The notes: generated from the letters alone by a model not told the origin. Shown: positions 36,455-44,357, counted from the stretch's first letter. The stretch is DNA of 53,927 bases from an uncultured Saprospiraceae bacterium (GCA_938015805.1 CALLXF010000008.1:1-53927), one strand, 5' to 3'. Translations and numbers: made by a program.

Positions 36455-37513
36455 TTATTCTTCTACAGTTTCTTCTTCATTGGCGGAAGCCAAAGCTGAC
36501 TCGTCTACTAAATCAGGATTATAAACTGCTTTTATCTTATTTTCTATTTCCAGAGACACTTCGGGATTATCTAGTAAAAACTGTTTTGCCCCTTCTCTAC
36601 CTTGTGCTATTTTAGAATCTCCGTAACTATACCAGCTACCGCTTTTTCCGATGATATCATTTTCCACACCGAGGTCTACCATCTCTCCTGTTTTAGAGAT
36701 TCCTTCTCCAAACATAATGTCAAAATAGCAGATTCTAAATGGAGGAGCTAGTTTATTTTTAACCACTTTTACTTTAGTGGGATTACCCATGATATTACCT
36801 TCTTTATCTTTTATTGCTGCTCCAGATCTTCTGATATCTAATCTGATAGATGCATAAAATTTAAGAGCGTTACCACCAGTAGTCGTTTCTGGGTTACCAA
36901 ACATTACTCCGATTTTTTCTCTTAGCTGATTTATAAATACGCAGCAACATCCAGTCCTTCCTATCGTACCCGTAAGTTTACGCATAGCTTGCGACATCAG
37001 TCTGGCTTGCAGTCCCATTTTAGAATCACCCATTTCTCCTTCGATCTCAGCTTTAGGAACTAGGGCTGCGACAGAATCTATCACGATGATATCAATAGCA
37101 CCAGAACGGATCAGGTTTTCCGCTATTTCTAAAGCTTGTTCTCCGTTATCCGGTTGAGAGATGAGAAGATTTTCTGTATCTACACCTAGAGCTTCTGCAT
37201 AAAAACGATCAAAGGCATGTTCAGCATCTATAAAGGCTGCAATGCCTCCTTTCTTCTGACATTCTGCTATGGTATGTATAGCGAGTGTAGTTTTTCCTGA
37301 TGACTCGGGACCATAAATTTCTACAACTCTACCTTTAGGAAGCCCTCCTATACCTAGAGCGATATCGAGACCTAGCGAACCCGTAGAAATGGCATCCGCC
37401 TCTACTACTTGTTTATCACCTAGTTTCATGATAGTACCTTTTCCGTAAGTTTTTTCTAACTTATCTACAGCCAGGCCTAAGGCTTTTAATTTTGCTTCTT
37501 TCTCTTTGGACAT
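36455..37513 (-). CDS. recA: Recombinase RecA
   Basis: RecA catalyses strand exchange and SOS cleavage. Walker [10 protein letters not shown], the Walker [11 protein letters not shown] segment, the [19 protein letters not shown] loop L2 region and the C-terminal acidic tail are present. The open frame extends to 37591, but the start at 37513 ([12 protein letters not shown]) fits the family; the upstream 26 residues cover the promoter region. Regulation by a -7 element at 37537-37544 is inferred; no LexA box was recognised. Confidence 0.97.
   Translation of the reverse strand: MSKEKEAKLKALGLAVDKLEKTYGKGTIMKLGDKQVVEADAISTGSLGLDIALGIGGLPKGRVVEIYGPESSGKTTLAIHTIAECQKKGGIAAFIDAEHAFDRFYAEALGVDTENLLISQPDNGEQALEIAENLIRSGAIDIIVIDSVAALVPKAEIEGEMGDSKMGLQARLMSQAMRKLTGTIGRTGCCCVFINQLREKIGVMFGNPETTTGGNALKFYASIRLDIRRSGAAIKDKEGNIMGNPTKVKVVKNKLAPPFRICYFDIMFGEGISKTGEMVDLGVENDIIGKSGSWYSYGDSKIAQGREGAKQFLLDNPEVSLEIENKIKAVYNPDLVDESALASANEEETVEE
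36480..36493. repeat. TTGGC-N4-GCCAA palindrome, copy 5 (N4 GGAA)
   Basis: TTGGCGGAAGCCAA lies in the 3' end of recA, coding the Ala-Leu-Ala-Ser-Ala-Asn tail segment. Confidence 0.8.
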
Positions 37514-37536
37514 ATTATCATTATATATGAGGAATA

Positions 37537-37544
37537 CAAATATA
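37537..37544 (-). promoter_or_regulatory. recA promoter -7 element
   Basis: TATATTTG on the minus strand matches TAnnTTTG, 24 bp ahead of the recA ATG. A TTTA about 23 bp further upstream could be a weak -33. This supports the start at 37513 over 37591. Confidence 0.45.
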
Positions 37545-37580
37545 CGTAAGTCAATGAGATCAATGACTAAAGCAGAAAAT

Positions 37581-37616
37581 AAAAAACCCATATTCGTAAA
37601 TGAAGACGAATATGGG
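37581..37616 (-). terminator. Terminator of the small 37640-37876 gene
   Basis: CCCATATTCG/CGAATATGGG perfect 10-bp stem, followed on the minus strand by TTTTTT. Confidence 0.85.
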
Positions 37617-37639
37617 CTGACACCAAAAAATTTACTTAA

Positions 37640-37876
37640 TTAACTCATTGTCGGTCTAAGTTGATCTTTGCTATATTGCAGTATATTGTTGATAACGTTT
37701 TCTGAAGGATTTAATGAGATCTTATCTAATTCTTGAAAAGAATCATAAAGCCGTCTAAACTCTATGCGTAAAGCAGGATCTGCTTGCATTTTATCGTCTA
37801 ATGAGAAGTACTCTTCAAAAGAAGCTTCTCCATAAATAATACTGACTAGCTTGTTTAAATTGTAATTGTTCTCCAT
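37640..37876 (-). CDS. Small soluble protein resembling anti-sigma N-terminal segments
   Basis: A 78-residue hydrophilic protein, not confidently assigned. Residues 8-50 (VSIIYGEASFEEYFSLDD, MQADPALRIEFRRLYDSF) follow the pattern of cytosolic N-terminal segments of FecR/zf-HC2-like anti-sigma factors: a G-E-x-S start, then D-P-x-L-R-x-E-F. It has no cysteines for zinc and no membrane helix. It is monocistronic with its own terminator, a TACTTTTG -7 element (37894-37901) and a dyad at 37919-37936 upstream. A binding partner is unknown; the ECF sigma factor at 31997 is only a candidate. Confidence 0.7.
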   Translation of the reverse strand: MENNYNLNKLVSIIYGEASFEEYFSLDDKMQADPALRIEFRRLYDSFQELDKISLNPSENVINNILQYSKDQLRPTMS

Positions 37877-37893
37877 ATAGGGATTTAAATGAT

Positions 37894-37901
37894 CAAAAGT
37901 A
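37894..37901 (-). promoter_or_regulatory. -7 element of the small anti-sigma-like gene
   Basis: TACTTTTG on the minus strand matches TAnnTTTG, 18 bp before the start codon. The dyad at 37919-37936 would cover the -33 region. Confidence 0.4.
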
Positions 37902-37918
37902 TTACTTCCTTAAAACTG

Positions 37919-37936
37919 ATATTCGGAAACGAATAT
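37919..37936. promoter_or_regulatory. Dyad ATATTCG-GAAA-CGAATAT
   Basis: A perfect 7-bp inverted repeat with a 4-base centre, at the expected -33 position of the small gene. The same arm sequence occurs in the terminator at 37587-37616. It could be an operator or a leader hairpin of a longer transcript. Confidence 0.5.
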
Positions 37937-38061
37937 TGTGCTGTTTTAACCAAAAGAACATATTTTTTTATTTCTGATTTATCAATAAACTTCATGATAT
38001 TCTGAAGTCTCAGAAGAAAGTAAATATTAAGAGTAAAGGCAAGTCTTGGAACTATAGCTTT

Positions 38062-38487
38062 TTATTCTGTGACTCGATACCATTCTTGTGTTCTACCAAA
38101 CACAGAAAATTTTAGATAACCCCGGACTTCTAGAATATCAGGTGAGGCAAGTTTTATCTCACACCCGTATTCTTTTCCTTTTTTAGGATCGATTATTTTT
38201 CCGTTTTCGTAACCATTTTCTACTTTTTGTAAACCCCACATAATGACCATACCTTCTATAGGAGCATTTTTGCGATCACCTTTACATTTTTTACATTTTC
38301 TTAGTGTTGCGTTTTCTAGTAATTTGATAACCTTACCTTCTAATTTTCCATCTTTTTCGTAGATTTCTATGTGAGATTTTGCTTTCCCATCTTCATCATC
38401 TATATTTTTCCATATACCGATAGGACTTTGGCTAAAGCCAATAAAAAACAAACAAACGAACAAATTAACTAACAGGAATCTTTTCAC
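38062..38487 (-). CDS. Exported DUF2147 protein
   Basis: A signal peptide (to about residue 19, GFSQ) precedes a DUF2147 domain with its PIGIWKNIDDEDGKAKSHIEIY opening, central Cys pair (RKCKKCKGD) and GREYGCEIKLASPD-like segment (GKEYGCEIKL). The family forms small periplasmic lipocalin-like beta-barrels of unknown role. It overlaps the upstream aminotransferase gene by 23 bp and is the last gene of a four-gene leftward set. Confidence 0.85.
   Translation of the reverse strand: MKRFLLVNLFVCLFFIGFSQSPIGIWKNIDDEDGKAKSHIEIYEKDGKLEGKVIKLLENATLRKCKKCKGDRKNAPIEGMVIMWGLQKVENGYENGKIIDPKKGKEYGCEIKLASPDILEVRGYLKFSVFGRTQEWYRVTE
38428..38441. repeat. TTGGC-N4-GCCAA palindrome, copy 6 (N4 TAAA)
   Basis: TTGGCTAAAGCCAA lies in the signal-peptide codons of the DUF2147 gene, as copy 3 does in the POTRA gene. 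Confidence 0.8.
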
Positions 38488-39373
38488 AGTGTAAAGGAAT
38501 TTTATCTACAAAATTAGTTCTTATTTGGTTTAAAAGAGGATGTCTTGTTTTACCGGAAATTATTCTACCATCTAATTCTATGATTGGTGTTAGTTCGCCC
38601 ATCGTACCAGAACAAAACATAAGATCAGCAGAGTACAACTCTGTAAGAGAAAGATTTTTTTCTATGATCTCAATATTTTCCTCTTTACATATTTCTATTA
38701 CGAGACCTCTGGTGATGCCGGGGAGACAGGCATCGGCATGAGGGGTATACACTTTGTTATCTTTGATGGTAAAAATATTTGTTCCGTGTAGCTCGGATGC
38801 AAAACCGTAAATATCTAGCATCAAAGCAGCATCTACATTTGCAAAATTGGCTTGGATTTTTGCCTGAATATTATTGAGTAGATTATTATGATGAATTTTA
38901 GAGTCTAAGCTCATCGGCGAATTACGTCTAATCGTAGAAGTGATGACTTTTATCCCGTGATCGTTATCATAGACAGGAGGCTTCCATTCAGCTAATACAA
39001 TCAGACCACAGCCAGACTGATTTAAACGGGGATCCATACCCGACGTTATTTTATCACCTCTAGTTAAGGTAAGTCTGATGTGCGTATCATGATACATTTT
39101 ATTACTGACGAGAGTATTAAAAATAGCTTGTTTTACGGCATCTCTCATAGGGACATTATCAAATGCTAAAGCATGGGCAGAATTATATAACCTGTCTAGA
39201 TGTCTATCTAGCATAAACACACCTCCGTCGTATACTCTTAGTCCTTCCCATACTGCATCACCTCCTTGCACTACACTATCAAATACAGAGATCTTGGCCT
39301 TGGATCTAGGATATAAACCGTCGTTTACATAAACCTTAATATCTTTATTTTTATCATTAAATAGCTGTAGCAT
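38465..39373 (-). CDS. Class IV PLP-dependent aminotransferase (IlvE/D-amino-acid transaminase-like)
   Basis: The fold type IV features are seen: a VFDSVVQGGDAVWEGLRVYDG start, PLP lysine at about Lys159 (SKIHHNNLLNN), the Glu-bearing GFASELHGTNIF segment and CLPGITRG. Branched-chain and D-amino-acid transaminases share this family, and the sequence alone does not fix the substrate. It lies 9 bp downstream of the sulfotransferase-like gene, a pairing also found as a fusion in plants by my recollection, and overlaps the DUF2147 gene by 23 bp. Confidence 0.88.
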   Translation of the reverse strand: MLQLFNDKNKDIKVYVNDGLYPRSKAKISVFDSVVQGGDAVWEGLRVYDGGVFMLDRHLDRLYNSAHALAFDNVPMRDAVKQAIFNTLVSNKMYHDTHIRLTLTRGDKITSGMDPRLNQSGCGLIVLAEWKPPVYDNDHGIKVITSTIRRNSPMSLDSKIHHNNLLNNIQAKIQANFANVDAALMLDIYGFASELHGTNIFTIKDNKVYTPHADACLPGITRGLVIEICKEENIEIIEKNLSLTELYSADLMFCSGTMGELTPIIELDGRIISGKTRHPLLNQIRTNFVDKIPLHCEKIPVS

Positions 39374-39382
39374 TTTGTCGTT

Positions 39383-40105
39383 TTAGGCTTTGATGGCTTT
39401 ATCTAGTAATTTTTCATAGTAAATGTATGCTTCCTCATTGACATGTTTTAAGTTTTCTCTTAAAATTCTCGGGGTAGATTGTTGGTTTTTAAAATGTGTA
39501 GATTTATGTACATTTTTATACCAGTGTTTTGCCCAGACTCCATCCTCTTTTCTAGATCCTGGATTCCATGAGAGCATCGATTGTTGGAAATTTATATCTA
39601 GTAATTTGCATAATTTCTGGAGAATGATTTTTGGATTTTCTAGAAGAATTCCGGAATCTAAAACAACGGGGTTATCTCCTTTTTCTATAAGATAATTGTA
39701 AAGTTCCCATTCTTTTTTAATCCCTATATCAGCGATGGTAGGATTAGGAATTACTTTAGAAAAAGAAGTTAGGATTTCCGTAGTGTTTCTTATGAGAAAG
39801 ATGTTTTTAAAATCAAGTGAGAATATTGGGTTTAACCCAATAAAGTGATGAGCCATGTTTTTAATAAAAACCTCCTCTTTTTTATAGTTATCTTTTGTAA
39901 GATCATGAATAACCTCTTCTGGATCTGTCGATTGAGACCTAATAATTTCTTCTTTACCAGGATGATCTGCACCAGTTAACTGTAGGTAGTATGCGTAAAG
40001 AGGCTCGTCGATTATATGACATGATTTTCTGTTCCCAAAAGAATACATCAGAGCTGTAGAAATATTTCTAGGTCCAGAAATTAATTGAATTCTAGTGTTG
40101 TTCAT
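39383..40105 (-). CDS. Sulfotransferase-like P-loop protein
   Basis: The N-terminus RIQLISGPRNISTALMYSF reads as the 5'-phosphosulfate-binding loop of a sulfotransferase-like fold. IFLIRNTTEILTSF fits the 3'-phosphate-binding element, and HIIDEPLYAYYL follows the loop. The C-terminal half has a KHWYKNVHKSTHF segment. It is therefore a nucleotide-binding transferase-like protein, with sulfate transfer not proven. It overlaps the alkyltransferase-like gene by 14 bp and precedes the class IV aminotransferase by 9 bp, so a shared pathway is likely. Confidence 0.78.
   Translation of the reverse strand: MNNTRIQLISGPRNISTALMYSFGNRKSCHIIDEPLYAYYLQLTGADHPGKEEIIRSQSTDPEEVIHDLTKDNYKKEEVFIKNMAHHFIGLNPIFSLDFKNIFLIRNTTEILTSFSKVIPNPTIADIGIKKEWELYNYLIEKGDNPVVLDSGILLENPKIILQKLCKLLDINFQQSMLSWNPGSRKEDGVWAKHWYKNVHKSTHFKNQQSTPRILRENLKHVNEEAYIYYEKLLDKAIKA
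39826..39840. repeat. Palindrome TTGGGTTTAACCCAA, copy B
   Basis: The same 15-mer as 31841-31855, here within the sulfotransferase-like coding region. Confidence 0.7.
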
Positions 40106-40430
40106 TGTTTAAAGATTTTGGATGCCAGAATAATTCCTTAAAAGAAACTACTTTATCGTTTTTGACATCGACACCTTCTTTGATAAGTAGCTCGGCCATC
40201 TTAGTAGGTGTTTTAAACATCAATCTTCCGGACAGCTCCCCTTTGGAATTTACCACTCGATGAGCAGGAATTTTTATAGGGCTATTGTGGCATTTGTTTA
40301 GAGCCCAGCCCACCATTCTGGCGGACCCTAGAGCAAGATAATCGGCGATCGCCCCGTAAGTGCTAACTCTACCTTTTGGAATAGAGAGAGTTACTTCATA
40401 GACAAAATCAAAGTAGTGGTTTTTCTCCAT
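40092..40430 (-). CDS. Alkyltransferase-like protein without the acceptor cysteine
   Basis: This is the DNA-binding domain of the O6-alkylguanine-DNA alkyltransferase family (112 residues): PKGRVSTYGAIA helix, an Arg finger in SARMVGWAL and the active-site segment PAHRVVNSKGEL. The acceptor Cys of PCHRV is replaced by Ala56, so it cannot take the alkyl group. Such ATL proteins bind alkylated guanine and flag it for nucleotide excision repair. It heads a leftward set of four overlapping or close genes, with a good promoter directly upstream. Confidence 0.9.
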   Translation of the reverse strand: MEKNHYFDFVYEVTLSIPKGRVSTYGAIADYLALGSARMVGWALNKCHNSPIKIPAHRVVNSKGELSGRLMFKTPTKMAELLIKEGVDVKNDKVVSFKELFWHPKSLNNEQH

Positions 40431-40438
40431 AGAATGAT

Positions 40439-40467
40439 CAAATTTAGTCTAAATCGTTTAGCACAAA
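40439..40467 (-). promoter_or_regulatory. Promoter of the 40430-38062 gene set
   Basis: On the minus strand TTTG (40464-40467), a 17-base spacer and TAAATTTG (40439-40446) match the Bacteroidota TTTG/TAnnTTTG promoter. The leader to the ATG at 40430 would be very short. Confidence 0.5.
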
Positions 40468-40569
40468 TTAGTATTTAATCTCGATAAATGTCTCACAGTA
40501 AGCTTTAGAATATACCATTTAGAATCCTCGAAACTAATAGATACCTTTACGGACTTAAAGTATTTTTCC

Positions 40570-41136
40570 ATGTTGAATACCCAAATTATTGCAAGCCAAG
40601 TAGCAAACCTTACCGATGCCAGGTATTATGCCGCATGGGGTGTATCTTTTATGAGTTTTAATAGAAATCCAGGCGATAGTACTTTTATCAGTCGAGCGGA
40701 TTTAGTAGAGATCAGAGAGTGGGTAGAAGGACCTAAATTCCTGGGAGAGTTTACAGGATTAGAATCTCCTAATGAGATAGAAAAAATAGTAGACGAGGAA
40801 AATCTATCAGGTGCAATAGTCGGACCTTTTACTCCTCCAGAAACGATAAGTGCTCTGGATGTAAACCATTTAATTTGTGAATGCCTTTTAGAAAAACTGC
40901 CTCAAGATATCGATAGACCGGTTATTATTAAGTTGCATAAATCAGAGCTATCGACCTTAGTCGTTGATAGTCATAGGACTTGTTTTTTAGATATTTACGA
41001 TGTAGATCTGGATACGGTAAAACGAGTGATTGAGGAACACAAGTTTGGATTAGTTTTAAGAGGAGGAGAAGAGGAAAAAGTAGGCTTTAAAAGTTTTGGT
41101 TTTTTAGATGATGTTTACGATTTAGTGATGGACTAG
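40570..41136 (+). CDS. Degenerate TrpF-like (phosphoribosylanthranilate isomerase-like) protein
   Basis: The N-terminus IIASQVANLTDARYYAAWGVSFMSFN aligns with the TrpF start K-I-C-G-I-T-x-x-E-D-A-R, but the catalytic Cys position reads Ser and the Gly reads Gln. WVEGPKFLGEF and a C-terminal LVLRGGEE segment still follow the barrel layout, at 188 residues (TrpF about 200-210). This suggests a barrel retained for another use, with isomerase activity lost. No trp genes are near. A partial -7 element (TACCTTTA, 40552-40559) lies upstream. Confidence 0.65.
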   Translation: MLNTQIIASQVANLTDARYYAAWGVSFMSFNRNPGDSTFISRADLVEIREWVEGPKFLGEFTGLESPNEIEKIVDEENLSGAIVGPFTPPETISALDVNHLICECLLEKLPQDIDRPVIIKLHKSELSTLVVDSHRTCFLDIYDVDLDTVKRVIEEHKFGLVLRGGEEEKVGFKSFGFLDDVYDLVMD

Positions 41137-41164
41137 TTTATTACAGTCGTTGTTATTTAGAAAG

Positions 41165-42484
41165 TTACTCTTGCTTAATATTAATTTCTCTCTGAGGAAA
41201 AGGAATACTAATCTTGTGATCTCTAAATAGTTTATCTATACTAAAACGTAGATCAGATTTAATGTCATTTATCTGTATCAGTTTCTTAGAAAAAAAGAAT
41301 ATTTTAAAGTCTAAAGAACTCTCGCCAAAGTTTTCGAATCTTACAAATGGTTTAGGGTATTTAAGAATATTAGGATTTTCGGCGACAGCCTCTAGTAATA
41401 ATTCTTTTACTAAAGAGGTGTCACTTCCATAAGCTACTCCGATCTCTACCTCGAATCTAACTCGATCATTATAATGATTCCAGTTGAGCACTTGTTGATT
41501 TACTAACTGCGAATTAGGCATAATGATGGTCATGTTACCTCTGGTTTCTAGTATTGAAGATCTGAGACCTATTTTTTTAACAACACCTATTTCTCCTTCA
41601 AAATCTAAAGTATCTCCTACAGAAACAGAACGTTCAAAAAGTAAAACGATACCACTAAAAAAATCATTAAAGGTCTGTTGTAACCCTAACCCAAGACCAA
41701 CTAATAGGGCGGCAGCTCCACCCCATATTAAGGTCATATTTATTCCGAGTTCGTCTAGAGCGATAAAGACGGCTATAAAGTAGATGACATACTTAAGTAG
41801 TTGGTTTATTGCAAATTGAGCTCCGATATCAATACTGTTTTGCCTATATAAACCATACATTATTATTTGCGTAACGATCCAGATTAAAAATCGTGCAAAG
41901 AGTAACACAAGGACGGCGGAAATGATATTGGTTATTTTTAAACTGATCTCCTGACCATTTTCTAAAGTATGATCATATAGACCATAGTCAATATTTAGAA
42001 TACGTACAATGATGATTGCGGCGATTGCATATAGTATGTATTTTACGATTTGGGATGCTGAAGACACATTTTCATTTATGTCTTCTCCTTTGATTTTCCC
42101 TGCTCTTTGAGAATAAATCTTTTTTAAATAAAATTGGATTAAGAACCAGTCTATCAGTCTTGCGGCTTGGAAAATAAGCAGTCCTTTTAGAATCAAAGAA
42201 ATGCTTAAGGAAACACTATCTAGTTTAGAGAAGGTATAATCTAGATTAAGCATGATAACAGAACAAAGGATAAATAAAATAAGTACTGTCCAGTAAAAAG
42301 TCCGTTTTAATATGTTAGAATCTTCTAGATTTTCTTCCTCAGAAACAAATTGGATCTTAGACCATAAAAGCGATCTTAAGGAAAAAATAGCAATTGTAAA
42401 TAATAAGGTAAACAGTAAATAAATGAATATTTGACCTAGAGTCAAATACCAATTACCGTATTGCAAAATTATTTTTTCTATCAT
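41165..42484 (-). CDS. MscS-family mechanosensitive channel
   Basis: Several N-terminal membrane helices (to about residue 250) precede the MscS pore helix (WGGAAALLVGLGLGLQQTFNDFFSG) and the beta domain (SVSVGDTLDFEGEIGVVKKIGLRSS, IIMPNSQLVNQQVLNW). The C-terminal alpha/beta domain ends at about residue 430. It releases solutes under hypo-osmotic shock. It starts directly after the rsmG stop; the three genes 44238 to 41165 are probably one transcript. Confidence 0.92.
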   Translation of the reverse strand: MIEKIILQYGNWYLTLGQIFIYLLFTLLFTIAIFSLRSLLWSKIQFVSEEENLEDSNILKRTFYWTVLILFILCSVIMLNLDYTFSKLDSVSLSISLILKGLLIFQAARLIDWFLIQFYLKKIYSQRAGKIKGEDINENVSSASQIVKYILYAIAAIIIVRILNIDYGLYDHTLENGQEISLKITNIISAVLVLLFARFLIWIVTQIIMYGLYRQNSIDIGAQFAINQLLKYVIYFIAVFIALDELGINMTLIWGGAAALLVGLGLGLQQTFNDFFSGIVLLFERSVSVGDTLDFEGEIGVVKKIGLRSSILETRGNMTIIMPNSQLVNQQVLNWNHYNDRVRFEVEIGVAYGSDTSLVKELLLEAVAENPNILKYPKPFVRFENFGESSLDFKIFFFSKKLIQINDIKSDLRFSIDKLFRDHKISIPFPQREINIKQE

Positions 42485-43111
42485 TTAATGTTGGAGGTAG
42501 AGAATAAACTTTTCTTCAAAAAAAGCTTCTGCAAAGTAAGAACTTACAGGAGTAATTTCGTAGTAATCTGATTTATTAAGAGCTTTTACTTCTTCTTTTA
42601 TATTACCGCCTTTTAAAGCTATAATCCCATTGGGACGAGCATTTATTTGTTCATTCTTTATAAGTTTTAGAGTCCAGTTTTGTAGTTTTTCTATAGTGGC
42701 AACGGCACGAGTAACGACATAATCATATTGTTTTCCTTTAGACTCTTCAGCTCTTCCATGAATACCAAAAGCATTTTTTAGATCTAGTTTTTTTATGATG
42801 TCATTTACTACCATTATTTTCTTATTCCGGCCATCTATAAGGGTAAAATGAACATCTGGAAAAACTATGGCTAACATGATCCCAGGGAACCCACCTCCGC
42901 AACCTAGATCGAGTATTCTTGTACCTTTTTTAAAGTTTTGGAATTTGGCTATAGCCAATGAATGTAAAAGATGTCTTTCTTCTAAGTTCTCAATATCTTT
43001 TCGAGAAATTAGATTAATTTGAGCATTCCACTCTGGGTATAAAACCATTAGTTGTTTAAAAGAGGATAGTTGCTCATCAGAAAGAGAGAAATATTTATTG
43101 ATTAATTCCAT
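42485..43111 (-). CDS. rsmG: 16S rRNA (guanine527-N7) methyltransferase
   Basis: The SAM-binding glycine loop ILDLGCGGGFPG and the following VTRAVATIEKL segment identify RsmG/GidB. Length 208. In many bacteria rsmG sits beside mnmG near the origin; here it is about 29 kb from the candidate origin, with no mnmG. Its start overlaps the glycosyltransferase gene by 10 bp. Confidence 0.94.
   Translation of the reverse strand: MELINKYFSLSDEQLSSFKQLMVLYPEWNAQINLISRKDIENLEERHLLHSLAIAKFQNFKKGTRILDLGCGGGFPGIMLAIVFPDVHFTLIDGRNKKIMVVNDIIKKLDLKNAFGIHGRAEESKGKQYDYVVTRAVATIEKLQNWTLKLIKNEQINARPNGIIALKGGNIKEEVKALNKSDYYEITPVSSYFAEAFFEEKFILYLQH
42945..42958. repeat. TTGGC-N4-GCCAA palindrome, copy 7 (N4 TATA)
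   Basis: TTGGCTATAGCCAA, identical to copy 1, lies in rsmG. Both encode Leu-Ala-Ile-Ala. Confidence 0.85.
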
Positions 43112-44238
43112 GTAGCATTTTTAGAGTTAAATGCTGCTCCTGAAAAATATAAGTAGTAGGGTATCAACATTAAATCAAATATCGGAATAAAAAGCAACAG
43201 GTCCTTACCGTCTAATAACTTAAAAGTGGAGTATCCAGTAAGCATAAGTGATAACCATCTTATCAAAAATACTACAAATACTAGTTGGTAATAACCATTA
43301 AATAGTAGGAAAATGGCTAGTAAAAAACTTAAAATATGTAAAAATGGATGTAGGGCAAGTAAGACTTTATGTTCTAGAGCATAAGATGTAGAAACCCCAA
43401 AATGCCTTTTTTTCTGATTAGCATAATCTAACCAATTGGTCTTGCTATCTGAATAGACAAATGATTTAGGATCAAGCGCTATGCGAATCTTAGTTTTTTT
43501 AGCAGCCTGTTGTACCATAAGATCATCATCTCCAGAAGGTATATGCATATGTTTTGTATATCCATTTATATCCGCAAATAGATCTTTTTTAAAAGCCATA
43601 TTTCTACCTACGCCCATATATGGGATATTTAATAGTGCTAGCCCAAAATACTGTACAGCGGTAATAATGGTTTCAAATCGAGAGAATGCATTAACCCATC
43701 CTGAGGATTTATTTAATGGTCCATATCCTAGCACTAATCTATGATTATCATCAAGGTAAGAACCCATAATCTCTGCCCATTTAGAATCGACGGGATTACA
43801 GTCAGCATCAGTCAAAACAATAATTTGAGTAGAACTATTACCAATACCTTCAGTAAGTCCTAGCTTTTTTCCAGGCATATTTTTAGAAGGAGTCAGGATT
43901 TTCAGGATTTTTTTATTTGTGGATATTTGATTTAAAAGGATAGAAGAATCATCGATGGAGTAATCATCGACATATATCACTTCTGTTACATCATGTAAAT
44001 CAGTAATAAAAGAGAGATTACGTTGTATATTTGAATATTCGTTTTTCCCAATAATAACGATTGATTTTTTGCGTTTTTCTGCATATCTTACACCTTCTTT
44101 AGAGAAGTGAATCCTACCATAAAGAACCATCCAGTAGACGGAAGAGACAAATACGGCCAGAATAAAGAAAATTTGGGCTAGATACAAGTTTAGGTATTTG
44201 TTGTAAATGTAATTTAGCGGATATATTTTAAGCAGCAA
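43102..44238 (-). CDS. Membrane-bound family 2 glycosyltransferase
   Basis: An N-terminal hydrophobic helix (about residues 17-40) precedes a GT-A domain: IVIIGKNEYSNIQRNL, EVIYVDDYSIDDS, VLTDADCNP (DxD-type metal site), GVGRNMAFKKDLF and GDDDLMVQQAA. Three or more membrane segments (about 300-375) follow. It resembles polymerising or membrane-associated GT2 enzymes. The substrate is unknown. It overlaps rsmG by 10 bp. Confidence 0.88.
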   Translation of the reverse strand: MLLKIYPLNYIYNKYLNLYLAQIFFILAVFVSSVYWMVLYGRIHFSKEGVRYAEKRKKSIVIIGKNEYSNIQRNLSFITDLHDVTEVIYVDDYSIDDSSILLNQISTNKKILKILTPSKNMPGKKLGLTEGIGNSSTQIIVLTDADCNPVDSKWAEIMGSYLDDNHRLVLGYGPLNKSSGWVNAFSRFETIITAVQYFGLALLNIPYMGVGRNMAFKKDLFADINGYTKHMHIPSGDDDLMVQQAAKKTKIRIALDPKSFVYSDSKTNWLDYANQKKRHFGVSTSYALEHKVLLALHPFLHILSFLLAIFLLFNGYYQLVFVVFLIRWLSLMLTGYSTFKLLDGKDLLLFIPIFDLMLIPYYLYFSGAAFNSKNATWN

Positions 44239-44342
44239 ATCTAAACTAAAAATGATTTATAATCGTTTGCTATCTAACTGGGAAGTTAAATGGTAAAAGG
44301 TTAATTAACAAAAAACAACACATTAAATATTTTTATAATATG

Positions 44343-44350
44343 TATTTTTG
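44343..44350 (+). promoter_or_regulatory. Possible -7 element before the PorU2-like gene
   Basis: TATTTTTG matches TAnnTTTG. It overlaps the 44340 ATG, which argues for a start at 44358 or 44373. No -33 element is evident. Confidence 0.3.
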
Positions 44351-44357
44351 TGTAGTT

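Noticed and set aside
37514-37591. Longer recA start at 37591
   Set aside because: The extra 26 residues are hydrophobic and unlike RecA, and they cover the likely promoter (TATATTTG at 37537-37544).
5040-42958. TTGGC-N4-GCCAA palindromes as transcription terminators or CRISPR-like repeats
   Set aside because: Six of the seven exact copies are inside genes, without T-runs, and they are far apart with no spacers of equal length.
42485-43111. rsmG as a sign that the origin lies near 43 kb
   Set aside because: No mnmG, no DnaA-box cluster and no AT-rich gap are present there, whereas all of the box and gap signals lie at 13.1-13.55 kb.
44340-44357. ATG at 44340 as the PorU2-like start
   Set aside because: It overlaps a -7-like element and adds residues ahead of a normal signal peptide; 44358 or 44373 fits better.
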